The notes under the pieces were generated by a model that saw only the letters and a list, made by a program, of their open reading frames with translations, was not told where the DNA came from and did no database searches. Positions 43,676 through 53,416 of a stretch of DNA of 64,000 nucleotides are shown here, piece after piece. The DNA comes from Rahnella laticis. Lineage in GTDB: Bacteria; Pseudomonadota; Gammaproteobacteria; Enterobacterales; Enterobacteriaceae. The stretch covers positions 1-64,000 of the forward strand of contig NZ_JADOBI010000002.1 in the NCBI RefSeq assembly GCF_015644585.1. The letters run 5' to 3'. A program made the translations under genes and the position numbers. The number at the start of each line of letters is the position of its first letter. The first letter of the stretch is position 1.

Positions 43676-44599
43676 ATGGAACCTTCCGAATGCACCATTA
43701 ACCACTGGCGGCTGGATATAGCGTCTGCATCCCTGATCCATCAGATTACGGGAGAGCAACGCCGCCTGGGTGAATATCAGTTAAGATTATTAACCGTTTT
43801 TATCGAGCACGCCGGCGAAATACTTTCGCGCGATCAGCTGACGCAATGGGTTTGGGCACGCCGGATTATTGGTAATAACTCACTGCCCAATGCGGTTCAT
43901 GCCCTGCGCGTTGCGCTGGAAGATGACGGTAAACAGCAACGCATCATCAAAACGATCACGCGAAAGGGCTACATTCTCGAAGCAGAATTTTGTCAGCCAC
44001 TGGAAAAAGCGCCTGAGCCCCTGCCGGTTGTGGCTGAAAAACTTCAGGCAGAACCAGAAATCACACCAGAACGTTTACCGGAAAGGGAAGAAACACCGGT
44101 TCCGGTGCCGGTGGAGCGGGCGATTCCAGTGACAAAAGCGCGGGCGACCGCTTCTCAGTGGCAGAAAACCGGCATGATTATTCTGATCACCGCGCTGACG
44201 ACGCTGCTGCTTGGCTGGGGATGGAAAACCTGGCTGATGAAAGAGGACGATGCGGTGGTGATGCGCAGCATTGAGGAGAATGTTTACAGCAATATCCGGA
44301 TTTTCGAACTGGCGGACAGCCAGGCGTTTGAAGAATCGAAGGACGACCTGCATTTTCGTCTGAAAAACACGCTGTACCGGATTAACCAGACGCTGAAAGG
44401 CCGCAGCATCCATATGCAGATTTATTATCACCTGTCCGAAATGGTGCTCAATTACACCATTGTGCTGAGCAACAGTTGTGGAAAACGTCAGCTGGCGATG
44501 AATGTTTACCAGTGGCGGCTCAACGCAGACCAGCTGAACTCCCTGATCTATCGTGAAACGGAACGAAAATTAAATGAAATGGATGTTTGCGCTAGCTAG
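43676..44599 (+). CDS. lafZ: Membrane-bound ToxR-like regulator
   Basis: 307 residues from ATG 43676. N-terminal OmpR-type winged helix (YQLRLLTVFIEHAGEILSR, NAVHALRVALEDDGKQQRII, RKGYILEAEF), a Pro/Glu-rich linker, one membrane helix (GMIILITALTTLLLGWGW near residue 175) and a periplasmic domain. This is the ToxR/CadC layout: DNA binding in the cytosol, sensing outside. LafZ is the name used for the transmembrane regulator at this place in Flag-2 loci. Overlaps the FidL-like gene by 26 nt. Confidence 0.85.
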   Translation: MEPSECTINHWRLDIASASLIHQITGEQRRLGEYQLRLLTVFIEHAGEILSRDQLTQWVWARRIIGNNSLPNAVHALRVALEDDGKQQRIIKTITRKGYILEAEFCQPLEKAPEPLPVVAEKLQAEPEITPERLPEREETPVPVPVERAIPVTKARATASQWQKTGMIILITALTTLLLGWGWKTWLMKEDDAVVMRSIEENVYSNIRIFELADSQAFEESKDDLHFRLKNTLYRINQTLKGRSIHMQIYYHLSEMVLNYTIVLSNSCGKRQLAMNVYQWRLNADQLNSLIYRETERKLNEMDVCAS

Positions 44600-45032
44600 T
44601 GCGCTGATGGTTTCTCTTCTGGCGATGTGGATGGTCACGCACGCTCACGAAAACAGGCCTTCAGAGCTGGTTTTTAATCGCAAGGATTTTCAAAATCAAA
44701 ACTTGCAACTGGGCTATTACGACCTGCTGGCAGAGAGAAGAGAACTGTACGATCCGCATTTTGAGAACCGCAGCGGCACCCTGCTGATGACGCTGACCAG
44801 CCCCGATGACAATCATTTTGTGGCAAAAGGAAAGCTGATTAAACGCGAAGATGTGCGAAAGGGAATGGCATTCAACTATCAGCCCATTTTCAACTCTAAT
44901 CCGGGTGGCGGGCTGATTGTGAATAACTCGCTAAAATATATGACGACAAATGTGGTTTCCGTCACCACGCTGAAAATCGACAACACCGAACTGCTGATTG
45001 CCCACAACGGGCTGATTCTGTACAGCGAATAA
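44574..45032 (+). CDS. FidL-like periplasmic membrane-anchored protein
   Basis: 152 residues. N-terminal signal anchor (FALASALMVSLLAMWMVTH) then a periplasmic domain; NRSGTLLMTLTSPDDNHFV and FNSNPGGGLIVNNS fit the FidL-like family found beside ToxR/CadC-type regulators. Overlapping translation with lafZ suggests a ToxS-like partner that tunes the regulator's periplasmic domain (inferred). Confidence 0.65.
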   Translation: MKWMFALASALMVSLLAMWMVTHAHENRPSELVFNRKDFQNQNLQLGYYDLLAERRELYDPHFENRSGTLLMTLTSPDDNHFVAKGKLIKREDVRKGMAFNYQPIFNSNPGGGLIVNNSLKYMTTNVVSVTTLKIDNTELLIAHNGLILYSE

Positions 45033-45043
45033 CGCCTGAATAA

Positions 45044-46090
45044 TCAGGCGTCTTTCACCGCCGATAACACATTCCTCACCGTCAGCGCATGCACATTTGC
45101 CTGCGCGCCGACCGCCGTGGCGAGCGCTGCATAGGTTTCAGAAGATTCATTGAGCTGCGAACCCAGACGCGCGGAGATCTTTTCCGCGCTGCCCTTTGGC
45201 GCATAGGTCGCCATGCTGTCAATGCGCTGGCGCACTGAGGCTTTGCTGGTTTTCAGCTGTGAACGCTGGTGGGTGATTTCTTCCAGCGAATTCTGCAATT
45301 GTGGCAGATAGTTGCCTGCTCTGGCCGGTTCAGCAACGACTGCCGCGACCACATCCTCCAGCGACATTTCTGCCTGCGGGCGCAGCGGAACAAACTGCCC
45401 CTGAGGAAAACGCTCCCCTTCCCCCTGCACGCTCAGATGCTGACTGACGCGCGACCATTGCGATTCTTCGACGCGAAACTGCACCTGTTGCTGACGCGTG
45501 GTGGCATGAATGCCCCACTGCCCGAGCGCCTGATTCAGCCGCAGCACCGAATTATTGCTGCTGGCGTCCTGACCCAGCGACACCGCACTCAGCTCACGGC
45601 GATTGCCTGCCAGCGAGAACATCAGCGTTTCGCTGTTGCCGCTGTTCACCAGCGCGTCGCTGTTGCGCAGCCCGAAGTTCACCTGCGCTTTGCCTGTCAG
45701 TGAAACCTGCATATTCCGGTCAACGGTTCCGGCGGAAAGAGACTGACGAGCGCCCAGGACTTTTTTCAGCGACATCGCCTGCGCCTGGATTTCACCGCTG
45801 CCTGCCCGACCTGAAACGCTGTGGCAAAGTTTAAGTAACTGCTTTTCCGTGGTTTGCAGGAAATTTTCCGCCTGCTGGACGGAAGTCAGCTGGTCATTGA
45901 GCTGAACGTTGTAACGCAGCGGCTGCGAAGACAAACGTGGTGCATCGGGAAAGGCGTTCTGACGCGCCGTCTGTGGCGTCGGGTTGATCAGCGCAGACGA
46001 GCTGACAGGCCGCGCCTGCCCCGCAGCACCGCCCGAAAGCGGCGACGGAGTCATAGTGAGAAGAGAAGAAGACTGGCGTTCTACCTGCAT
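45044..46090 (-). CDS. lafW: Hook-associated protein of Flag-2
   Basis: 348 residues, no signal peptide, helical termini, Ser/Gln-rich. It follows lfgL in the same direction (21 nt), where Flag-2 loci carry lafW, annotated as hook-associated. I see no motif that defines its role; the name rests on position and size. It converges on the FidL-like gene. Confidence 0.65.
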   Translation of the reverse strand: MQVERQSSSLLTMTPSPLSGGAAGQARPVSSSALINPTPQTARQNAFPDAPRLSSQPLRYNVQLNDQLTSVQQAENFLQTTEKQLLKLCHSVSGRAGSGEIQAQAMSLKKVLGARQSLSAGTVDRNMQVSLTGKAQVNFGLRNSDALVNSGNSETLMFSLAGNRRELSAVSLGQDASSNNSVLRLNQALGQWGIHATTRQQQVQFRVEESQWSRVSQHLSVQGEGERFPQGQFVPLRPQAEMSLEDVVAAVVAEPARAGNYLPQLQNSLEEITHQRSQLKTSKASVRQRIDSMATYAPKGSAEKISARLGSQLNESSETYAALATAVGAQANVHALTVRNVLSAVKDA

Positions 46091-46111
46091 AATTTCAGTT
46101 CAGTTTGCGGT

Positions 46112-47029
46112 TTAAATAGCATTGAAAAGTGAAAGCTGTGAGAGCTGTGCGTAAACCTTATTGGCGGCCTGCGACGAGGCGTAGATCATATTGAAATCCA
46201 CATACGCCTGAGCGGTGTCAGTATCCGATAACTCGCGGATCACCCCTTCGTTCGCCGTTTTGATGTCAGTGTGCGCATCGTCGAGCAGCGTAAGACGGTT
46301 CTGGCGGCCACCCAAATCAGTGAACAAACCGGAAACCGCGTCGGAGGTGGTTTTCACATCGCCGAGTAAAGCGTTCAGTTCATCCTGATAACTGTCCGGT
46401 GAACTCGCGGGATCCTGCATTTTCTTGCTGATATCATTGAGTTTATTGAGCAGAGCCAGCGGATCGCTGCCGTCCCCAAACGTCTGTGCCAGCGCGGTGT
46501 TTTCCACAATATCGACGCCATTGGCAACGGTGGTGCTGCGCGTACCTTCGTTGCCCTGATACACATATTTGCCGCTGGCCTCGTCGTAGATTACCGGCGG
46601 CTGATCATTTTTGGTACCGGCAAACAGGTAACGGCCATCTTCGTTACGGGCGTTGAGCGTGGCGAGCAGGTTATCGACCATGCTGTCCACTTTCTGCCCG
46701 AAACCTTCCATATCTGCCTGAGAATGAACGCCGTTGGCGGCGGAAAGCAGCGTATCCTGCACTTCCTGTAACTGGTCGCTGACCGCTTTGACATGCGCTT
46801 CTTGCACAGACAAACTGCCGGAAAGACGGCTGATATTGCTCTGGTACTGGTTGATGGCCGACTGTTCGCGGTTCATCTGAACCAGACGGGTGCTGGCGAT
46901 CGGATCATCCGACGGCACGCCGATTTTGGTTTGCGTGGCCATTTGAGTCACCAGTTTGCTCATCTGGCTGCCGTTGGTATTCAGGTTTTGCAGCATGGTA
47001 TTGGCCATGACCTGATTGGTAATTCGCAT
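46112..47029 (-). CDS. lfgL: Hook-filament junction protein (FlgL-like)
   Basis: 305 residues with flagellin-like termini (MRITNQVMANTMLQNLN; DFNMIYASSQAANKVYAQLS). FlgL/HAP3 joins hook to filament. VGVPSDDP-like GVPSDDPIASTRLVQMNRE is a strong signature. Follows lfgK by 21 nt. Confidence 0.92.
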   Translation of the reverse strand: MRITNQVMANTMLQNLNTNGSQMSKLVTQMATQTKIGVPSDDPIASTRLVQMNREQSAINQYQSNISRLSGSLSVQEAHVKAVSDQLQEVQDTLLSAANGVHSQADMEGFGQKVDSMVDNLLATLNARNEDGRYLFAGTKNDQPPVIYDEASGKYVYQGNEGTRSTTVANGVDIVENTALAQTFGDGSDPLALLNKLNDISKKMQDPASSPDSYQDELNALLGDVKTTSDAVSGLFTDLGGRQNRLTLLDDAHTDIKTANEGVIRELSDTDTAQAYVDFNMIYASSQAANKVYAQLSQLSLFNAI

Positions 47030-47050
47030 GATTTATCCCTCCCAGAGATA

Positions 47051-48421
47051 TCAGAACAGCGCCAGCAGATCGGTGAAAATCTGATTGCCGGTGGAAATAA
47101 CTTTCAGGTTCGCGTTGTAAGCCTGCGTGTATTGCATCAGGTTCATCGCCTCCTCTTCCTGACTGACGCCGCTGATCGACGCCCACTGGTTTTGCGTCTG
47201 GTTGAGCAAGGTGTTTGCGGCGGTCATCTCGGTTTGGTTCTGACGGCTGGTAATACCGATTTTGCTGATGATGCTGGCTGCCCCTTCGCTCAGGCTCATT
47301 TCGCCCATACCGGGGATGGTCACTTTCTGGTTTTTAATGTCGATCAGGGCTTTCAGGTTATCGCCATTTCCGGGCTCATCGTCTGCACCGGACAGTGCCA
47401 GCTCGCGCCAGTCGAGATCGTTAACCTGCAATATTCCGGCAGGATTTGACGGATCAAAACTGAACAGCGGTTTACCCGGATTGCCGTCAAGGTCAAAACC
47501 GGCGGCCAGCTGGTCGTTAAACGCATTCGCCAGCGCTTGTGCCATGCCATTGACCGACGCCTGCATTTCCGCCAGCGTGCCCGTTTCATAGTCATACAGC
47601 GCACCAAGCTGGCCGCCACAGGACATTGATGCCGGAAAAGTGGTGCCGGCAAAAGAGAGCGCCAGCTGCGGATTGCCTTCATCATCCACCGACATCGCCA
47701 GCGAACCGGAAGAACGTCCGCTCACCAGCGGCTGACCGGAGCTGAGCGTGACACTGTAACTGCCGTCGCCGCTTTCCGTCACGCGCACATCCGCCAGCCC
47801 GCTCAGCTCGCGCACCAGTTCGTCACGCTGATCGCGCAGAACGCTGGTGCTGCCGCCGGTCGATTCCAGCTCCATGATTTTCTGGTTGTAATCAGCGATA
47901 TTGCCGCTCAGCGTATTAATGCTGTCGAGCGTGGTTTTCTGCTGATTGTGTAGATCTGAACGCTGCTTATTGATGAAATCGTTGGTGTTGTTAAAGCGTG
48001 TCGCCAGCGAGTTCGCTTCGGTAATCATCTGCTGGCGCAGTGCGGAGCTGTCCGGCTGCGTTGTCCCTTCGCTCAGTGCGGCAAAAAACGTATCCAGCCC
48101 GTTGCCCAGACTGGTGCTCGACGTTCCGAGCAGCGTTTCCAGCCCGCTGAGGTATTGCTGAGACATGCCGTAGTAGCCGCTGCTGCTGGTCGCGCGCCAC
48201 ACCTGCCCGGTGACAAACTGATCGTTCACCCTACGGATGGCCGTCGTTTCAACGCCATTTCCCGGCGTCATGCCCGCGTTTCCCATCGGGCCGATGGCGC
48301 TCAGTTCAACACGCTGGCGGCTGTAGCCCGGCGTAAACGCATTCGCGGTGTTCATCGCCGTGGCGTTGAGCTGTGCCTGTGCGGCCTGCGAGCCGCTAAA
48401 GCCAATGTTGATCATGTTCAT
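47051..48421 (-). CDS. lfgK: Hook-associated protein 1 (FlgK-like)
   Basis: 456 residues. N-terminal rod-type motif AQAQLNATAMNTANAFTPGY and C-terminal EEAMNLMQYTQAYNANLKVI define FlgK. The middle contains a long coiled region. Located between lfgJ and lfgL. Confidence 0.93.
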   Translation of the reverse strand: MNMINIGFSGSQAAQAQLNATAMNTANAFTPGYSRQRVELSAIGPMGNAGMTPGNGVETTAIRRVNDQFVTGQVWRATSSSGYYGMSQQYLSGLETLLGTSSTSLGNGLDTFFAALSEGTTQPDSSALRQQMITEANSLATRFNNTNDFINKQRSDLHNQQKTTLDSINTLSGNIADYNQKIMELESTGGSTSVLRDQRDELVRELSGLADVRVTESGDGSYSVTLSSGQPLVSGRSSGSLAMSVDDEGNPQLALSFAGTTFPASMSCGGQLGALYDYETGTLAEMQASVNGMAQALANAFNDQLAAGFDLDGNPGKPLFSFDPSNPAGILQVNDLDWRELALSGADDEPGNGDNLKALIDIKNQKVTIPGMGEMSLSEGAASIISKIGITSRQNQTEMTAANTLLNQTQNQWASISGVSQEEEAMNLMQYTQAYNANLKVISTGNQIFTDLLALF

Positions 48422-48484
48422 AAGGGTTTCCTGCGCATTACGTTATCTCTCCTTGTAAAACGACTCAGTCGCGACATTTCTTAA

Positions 48485-48793
48485 TCAGCCGCCCGACTTT
48501 TTATTCACCTGCGGCGACAGTTGCTGAATGAGCAGACTGGCAATACCGGTGCTGCGCTGGCTGGCAAGATTCTGCGCCAGTGCGTCGTCGTAGAAATCCC
48601 GCATATTGCGCGATTCCTTGCTGCTGAACATGCCGTCTTCGCCCGACAGCACGTCGGTGCTTTTACGCATTGACGCCAGCATGTTGCGTAAAAACAGCGC
48701 TTCAAACTGTTCAGCCGCCTGCTCCAGCCCCTGCGGGCGCGGAGTGCCGGTGAAATCCGGTGAAACAGTGCGTGGTCCGGTTGCATTAATCAT
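48485..48793 (-). CDS. lfgJ: Rod-binding protein (FlgJ N-terminal domain only)
   Basis: 102 residues, covering only the rod-binding part: QFEALFLRNMLASMRKSTD and MRDFYDDALAQNLASQ. The peptidoglycan hydrolase domain of FlgJ from primary flagella (about 300 residues in Salmonella) is absent, so another enzyme must open the wall. No remnant of that domain lies next to it. Confidence 0.9.
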   Translation of the reverse strand: MINATGPRTVSPDFTGTPRPQGLEQAAEQFEALFLRNMLASMRKSTDVLSGEDGMFSSKESRNMRDFYDDALAQNLASQRSTGIASLLIQQLSPQVNKKSGG

Positions 48794-48807
48794 CTGACTT
48801 TCCCTGG

Positions 48808-49929
48808 TTAAATCACGACAAGCTCGGCGTCGAGCGCACCGGCTTCATGCAGCGCCTGCAAGATAGCCATCGTGTCATCCGGCGATGCGCCCAGACTGTT
48901 GATGGTATTGACGATCGTCCGCAGGCTGGTGCCCGCCGGAACCGTCACCATTTGCGCTGCGCCCTGACTGACGCGCACGTCGCTTTCCGGTGTGACCACG
49001 GTCTGGCCGCCGCCAAACGGATTAGGCTGACTGACATTGCGGCTTTCGCGAATACTGACTGTCAGGTTGCCGTGCGATACCGCCGCTGCACGAACTACCA
49101 CGCCTTCGCCTATCACTACCGTGCCGGTGCGGGCGTTGAAGACCACGCGCGGCGAGACTTTTCCGGCGTTGATCTGCACGTCTTCCAGCATCGACATAAA
49201 CGCTACGCGCGCCCCGGCGTCCTGTGGCGCCTTGACGGCCACGTTGGTGGCGCTTTGCGCGGTGGCGGTATTGCTGCCAAACGCCTGATTCAGCGCCACG
49301 GCAATGTTATTGGCGGTTTTAAACCCCGGACGCTTCAGGTTCAGCATCACGATATTGTTCTGCTGAAAATCGCTCGGAATTTCCCGCTCGATGCTCGCAC
49401 CGTTCGGCACCCGCCCCACGGTCGGCGTATTAATGGTGACGCTTGAACCGCTGTCACCTTCGGCTTTGATGCCGCCCACCACCACGTTGCCCTGCGCCAG
49501 CGCGTACACTTCGCCGTCGGCACCGTGAAGCTGGGTCAGCAGCAATGTGCCGCCGCGCAGGCTTTTCGCGTCGCCCATCGAAGACACGGTGACGTCGACG
49601 GTTTGCCCGCGTGCGTACATCGGCGGCAGGGTGGCGCTGATCGCCACGGCGGCGACGTTCTTCACTTTCGGATCGATTTTCGCCGGAAGCTGCACGCCAA
49701 ACTGGCGCAACATGTTGGTCACGGACTGGCTGGTGAATTTCACCTGATTCCGGTCACCGGTGCCGTCGAGGCCGACCACGATGCTGTAACCGATCAGCTG
49801 GTTACCGCGCACGCCCTGAATATCTACCAGCGAACCGAGCGGTTGCGCTATGACCGCCGGAGCGGTCAGCATCCCGGTCAGCAGCGTCATCACCAGCGCG
49901 ACAACGGACATTGTGATCTTGTGTCCCAT
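48808..49929 (-). CDS. lfgI: P-ring protein (FlgI-like)
   Basis: 373 residues from ATG 49929 (CAGGAG 6 nt upstream). Sec signal ends near [35 protein letters not shown] and the C-terminal [20 protein letters not shown] are classic FlgI. Forms the ring in the peptidoglycan around the rod. Confidence 0.94.
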   Translation of the reverse strand: MGHKITMSVVALVMTLLTGMLTAPAVIAQPLGSLVDIQGVRGNQLIGYSIVVGLDGTGDRNQVKFTSQSVTNMLRQFGVQLPAKIDPKVKNVAAVAISATLPPMYARGQTVDVTVSSMGDAKSLRGGTLLLTQLHGADGEVYALAQGNVVVGGIKAEGDSGSSVTINTPTVGRVPNGASIEREIPSDFQQNNIVMLNLKRPGFKTANNIAVALNQAFGSNTATAQSATNVAVKAPQDAGARVAFMSMLEDVQINAGKVSPRVVFNARTGTVVIGEGVVVRAAAVSHGNLTVSIRESRNVSQPNPFGGGQTVVTPESDVRVSQGAAQMVTVPAGTSLRTIVNTINSLGASPDDTMAILQALHEAGALDAELVVI

Positions 49930-49943
49930 CTTTAACTCCTGCA

Positions 49944-50606
49944 TCAGATTGGGAATAACGGGTGGTTGAAGATTCTGGTCAGCCAGCCCGCCGTGTTGGC
50001 GTCGCTTAATGCGCCACGCCCTGAATAGGAAATCCGCGCGTTCGCAATGCGCTGCGATGACACGCTGTTGTCGCGTTCGATATCTTCGGAACGCACCATG
50101 CCGGTCACGCGCATGTATTCATCGCCCTGATTGAGCGTCAGCCATTTCTCGCCTTTGATAATCAGCACGCCGTTAGGCTGAACCTGATGGACAGCGACCG
50201 TGATCGCGCCGCGCAGCATGTTTTGTTGCTGAGACGTGGCGTTACCGTTGAAGTTACGGTCGCCCGATACCGAGCCACTCAGTTTGTCGTAGGTTTTACC
50301 AAAGACCGTCGGCGCGCCCAGTTCGACGTCATTACGTTTGCCGAAATTGGTTTTCGCCTGTTTGCTCGACTGGGTCGATTCTTCCAGCCTGACGGTCAGA
50401 ATGTCACCCACGCGGTAAGCGCGACGGTCGGGCGTCAGCGCCCAGTTATAGTTTGTCTGATATAAACCGCCGCCGCTGACCTGCGGTGCCGGTTGCACCA
50501 GATTTTCCGGCGGTGCATAGGCCGCGTCGTCTTTCTGCGCTATCCAGGTCGGGCTTTCACAGCCGCTGAGCAGCAGGACGGCGACGAATATGAGCCCTGA
50601 TTTCAT
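49944..50606 (-). CDS. lfgH: L-ring lipoprotein (FlgH-like)
   Basis: 220 residues from ATG 50606. Lipobox LLLSGC gives an outer-membrane lipoprotein. [20 protein letters not shown] and [20 protein letters not shown] are FlgH hallmarks. Between lfgG and lfgI. Confidence 0.94.
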   Translation of the reverse strand: MKSGLIFVAVLLLSGCESPTWIAQKDDAAYAPPENLVQPAPQVSGGGLYQTNYNWALTPDRRAYRVGDILTVRLEESTQSSKQAKTNFGKRNDVELGAPTVFGKTYDKLSGSVSGDRNFNGNATSQQQNMLRGAITVAVHQVQPNGVLIIKGEKWLTLNQGDEYMRVTGMVRSEDIERDNSVSSQRIANARISYSGRGALSDANTAGWLTRIFNHPLFPI

Positions 50607-50671
50607 TACGTGATCCTTCCAAATATTGTGAATGAACAGGCTTTCCCCCCGCCGCGGGGGGAAAGTCAAAA

Positions 50672-51457
50672 CTACAGTTGCTGGCTGATGAATTTCAGCA
50701 TGTCGTCGGCGGCAGAAATCATCTTGGCGTTCATTTCGTAAGCGCGCTGAACGGTGATCATTTCCACCATTTCTTCCACCACCTGCACGTTCGATCCTTC
50801 CAGCGATCCCTGTTCCAGCTGGCCGAGCGCATCTTCGCCCGGCACGCCTTCTACCGCTTCGCCGCTGGCAGCCGTTTCGCGGTAGAGATTACCGCCCGTG
50901 GCTTCCAGACCGGCCGGATTGACGAAGTTCACCAGCGTAATCTGGCCGACTTCCACCGGATCGGTTTCCCCGGCGACCGTCGCTGACACCGTGCCGTCCT
51001 TGCCGATGGTCAGGCTTTTGGTCTGATCTGGCAGTTCAATCTGCGGTACCAGCGGCAGACCTTGTGCATTGGTGAGCGTGCCGTCGTTGTTGATTTTCAG
51101 GTTGCCCGCGCGGGTATAAGCGATATCGCCGTCCGGCGTTTCCACCTGCAAAAAACCCTGTCCGGTGATGGCGACGTCCAGTTCCTGCGAGGTCACCTGA
51201 ATGTTGCCGGTGGTGAACTCTTTCTGCGTACCGAGGATTTTCACCCCGCTGCCGAACTGAATGCCGGTAGGCGTCATATTATTCTGATCAAGCTGCGTGC
51301 CCGGCGCGCGCACGTTCTGATAGAACAAATCCTCAAACACCACGCGATCCCGTTTAAAACCTGTGGTATTGACGTTCGCCAGGTTGTTGGAAATGGCACT
51401 CATTTTGGCGTCCTGCGCCGCCAGACCGGTTTTACTGATCCACAATGCTGGGTTCAT
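50672..51457 (-). CDS. lfgG: Distal rod protein (FlgG-like)
   Basis: 261 residues, the standard length. NNLANVNTTGFKRDRVVFED and the C-terminal VQVVEEMVEMITVQRAYEMN are FlgG signatures. Follows lfgF by 12 nt. Confidence 0.95.
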   Translation of the reverse strand: MNPALWISKTGLAAQDAKMSAISNNLANVNTTGFKRDRVVFEDLFYQNVRAPGTQLDQNNMTPTGIQFGSGVKILGTQKEFTTGNIQVTSQELDVAITGQGFLQVETPDGDIAYTRAGNLKINNDGTLTNAQGLPLVPQIELPDQTKSLTIGKDGTVSATVAGETDPVEVGQITLVNFVNPAGLEATGGNLYRETAASGEAVEGVPGEDALGQLEQGSLEGSNVQVVEEMVEMITVQRAYEMNAKMISAADDMLKFISQQL

Positions 51458-51469
51458 TAACGTTCCTTA

Positions 51470-52201
51470 TTAACTGCCACGGATCAGACGGTTACCCGCC
51501 TGTGCCAGGGTTTCTGCGGCTTTCATCATTTTGATCTGCGCCTCGAACTGACGATTCAGGGAAACGGTGGACACCATTTCGGTGATTGCCGAAACGTTGC
51601 TGGTTTCCAGATGCTGACCGGCGACCTGCACGGTTTCCGCGCGCGGTTCGGTTGCGCGGTTAGAAACCAGCAGACCATCGTCATTTTTACGCAGCCGGTT
51701 CGCCGGAACGTCCACCAGCTTGATGCGGTCAACGTCCTGCGAGGCCATGAAATCGCCGTTGTCCGGGATAATCGTGATGGTGCCATCCTGACCAATCGCC
51801 ATTGACGAAAACGGAGGCAGCTGGATCGGGCCCGCGTCACCGAGCACGGCGAGACCGTTGATGGTCAGATTACCGTCGGTGTCCACGTCGATATGCCCGT
51901 TACGGGTATAGGCTTCACGGCGACCATTTTGCAGGGCAATCAGGCCGTCGCCTTTAATGCCAATATCCAGCTGGCGTCCGGTTTCCTTGAGCGCGCCGGG
52001 GTTCATGTCCACGCCGCCGTTTTGGGAATTCACCATGTACCGGCTGTTGTAACCATACCCGTTGACCTGCTGGCTTCCGGCCCGCTCCAGATCGGCGCGG
52101 AAACCCTCGGTATTCGCATTCGCCAGATTGTTGGCATGAATGGTTTGCTGCGTCAGGCTGCGGGTCGCGCCGCTGACGGCGGTATAAATCAGGTGATCCA
52201 T
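51470..52201 (-). CDS. lfgF: Proximal rod protein (FlgF-like)
   Basis: 243 residues. HANNLANANTEGFRADLERA near the N terminus and SAITEMVSTVSLNRQFEAQI at the end mark an axial rod protein; size and order identify FlgF. Follows lfgE by 10 nt. Confidence 0.94.
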   Translation of the reverse strand: MDHLIYTAVSGATRSLTQQTIHANNLANANTEGFRADLERAGSQQVNGYGYNSRYMVNSQNGGVDMNPGALKETGRQLDIGIKGDGLIALQNGRREAYTRNGHIDVDTDGNLTINGLAVLGDAGPIQLPPFSSMAIGQDGTITIIPDNGDFMASQDVDRIKLVDVPANRLRKNDDGLLVSNRATEPRAETVQVAGQHLETSNVSAITEMVSTVSLNRQFEAQIKMMKAAETLAQAGNRLIRGS

Positions 52202-52211
52202 GACTCTTCCC

Positions 52212-53402
52212 TTACAGCGCCTGGAACAGCGCGTTCATCATGCTGTCGTTGGTGGAGATCACTTTGGTGTTCGCCTGATAGTTACGCTGCGCAGTCATCA
52301 GCCCGACCAGTTCGTTGGTTAAGTCCACGTTGGAACCTTCCAGCGCGCCGGATTTGATGGTGCCGTTCAGACCCGCACCGGCCGCCGCCAGCAGCGCAGT
52401 GCCGGATTCGCTGGTTGAGGTCCAGGCGGTACCGGAAGTTGATGCCAGCCCGTTAGGGTTGCTGAAACTCGCCAGGACTAACTGCCCCTGCAACATACGT
52501 TGGCCGTTGCTGTACGTGGCATAAACCGAACCATCGGCGTCAATCTGCTCGCCGGTTTTCTCACCTGCGGAATAGCCGGTGGCTTTGTTTTTGGAAACCG
52601 AGAACTCGGAGCCGTACTGGCTGGTACCGCTGTAATCGAGATCGATAGAAAGGCCCGCCGCGCCGCCGATATCGGCTTGCAGATTCACTTTGTCCGAAGG
52701 TGTCTGCAAAACGCCCTGCTCGGTGAAGGTCATTTCAGTCGGTGCGCCACCGTTAAGCGGCTCACCGTCCATGTAGTAATAAGCTTCCCAGGTGTTGTCG
52801 TCTTTTTTGACGAAATACTGTGACAGGCTGTGCTCGCGGCCCAGTGAGTCGTAAACCTGCGTGGTGTAAGTGTTGTTGTAAGATTTCGCGTCGGCCGGGT
52901 CGAACACATCGCGTTCCGGTTTTTCAGCACGCGCGTCAAGGTTGGCGGCGAAATCCAGCTCATCGGTGGCTTTCGCCGGAATCGAACCGCTCTTCACCTG
53001 CAGGTCAGTCACCGTACCCACCTGCAATACGCCGTTGGCATCTACCGGATAACCCTGAAGTTTCATCCCGTTCTGATTCAGATAGCCGTTGGTATCGGTA
53101 GTCATGTAACCGGCGCGGGAGTACGTGGTGTTGCCATCGCTGTCGCGCATAACAAAGAAACCGTTGCCGGAAATCGCCAGATCCAGATTGCTGGCAGATG
53201 CCTGAATGCTGCCACCGCGGGTAATGCTTTGTGAAACCTTGCTGACGTTCACGCCCATTGCCTGAGAATCGGCATACATCGCTGAAAACTCGGCGCGCAT
53301 GGATTTGTAACCAATGGTGCCGGAGTTGGCGATGTTGTTACTGATCGAGTTCAGCTGTTCGGTAATGGCGTTCAGGCCGGTCGTTGCAATGTTAAAACTC
53401 AT
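52212..53402 (-). CDS. lfgE: Hook protein (FlgE-like)
   Basis: 396 residues. SISNNIANSGTIGYKSMRAE at the N terminus and VDLTNELVGLMTAQRNYQAN at the C terminus are hook-protein motifs, with a long Gly/Ser/Thr-rich surface region between. Follows lfgD by 14 nt. Confidence 0.95.
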   Translation of the reverse strand: MSFNIATTGLNAITEQLNSISNNIANSGTIGYKSMRAEFSAMYADSQAMGVNVSKVSQSITRGGSIQASASNLDLAISGNGFFVMRDSDGNTTYSRAGYMTTDTNGYLNQNGMKLQGYPVDANGVLQVGTVTDLQVKSGSIPAKATDELDFAANLDARAEKPERDVFDPADAKSYNNTYTTQVYDSLGREHSLSQYFVKKDDNTWEAYYYMDGEPLNGGAPTEMTFTEQGVLQTPSDKVNLQADIGGAAGLSIDLDYSGTSQYGSEFSVSKNKATGYSAGEKTGEQIDADGSVYATYSNGQRMLQGQLVLASFSNPNGLASTSGTAWTSTSESGTALLAAAGAGLNGTIKSGALEGSNVDLTNELVGLMTAQRNYQANTKVISTNDSMMNALFQAL

Positions 53403-53416
53403 TTCGCTTTATTCCT

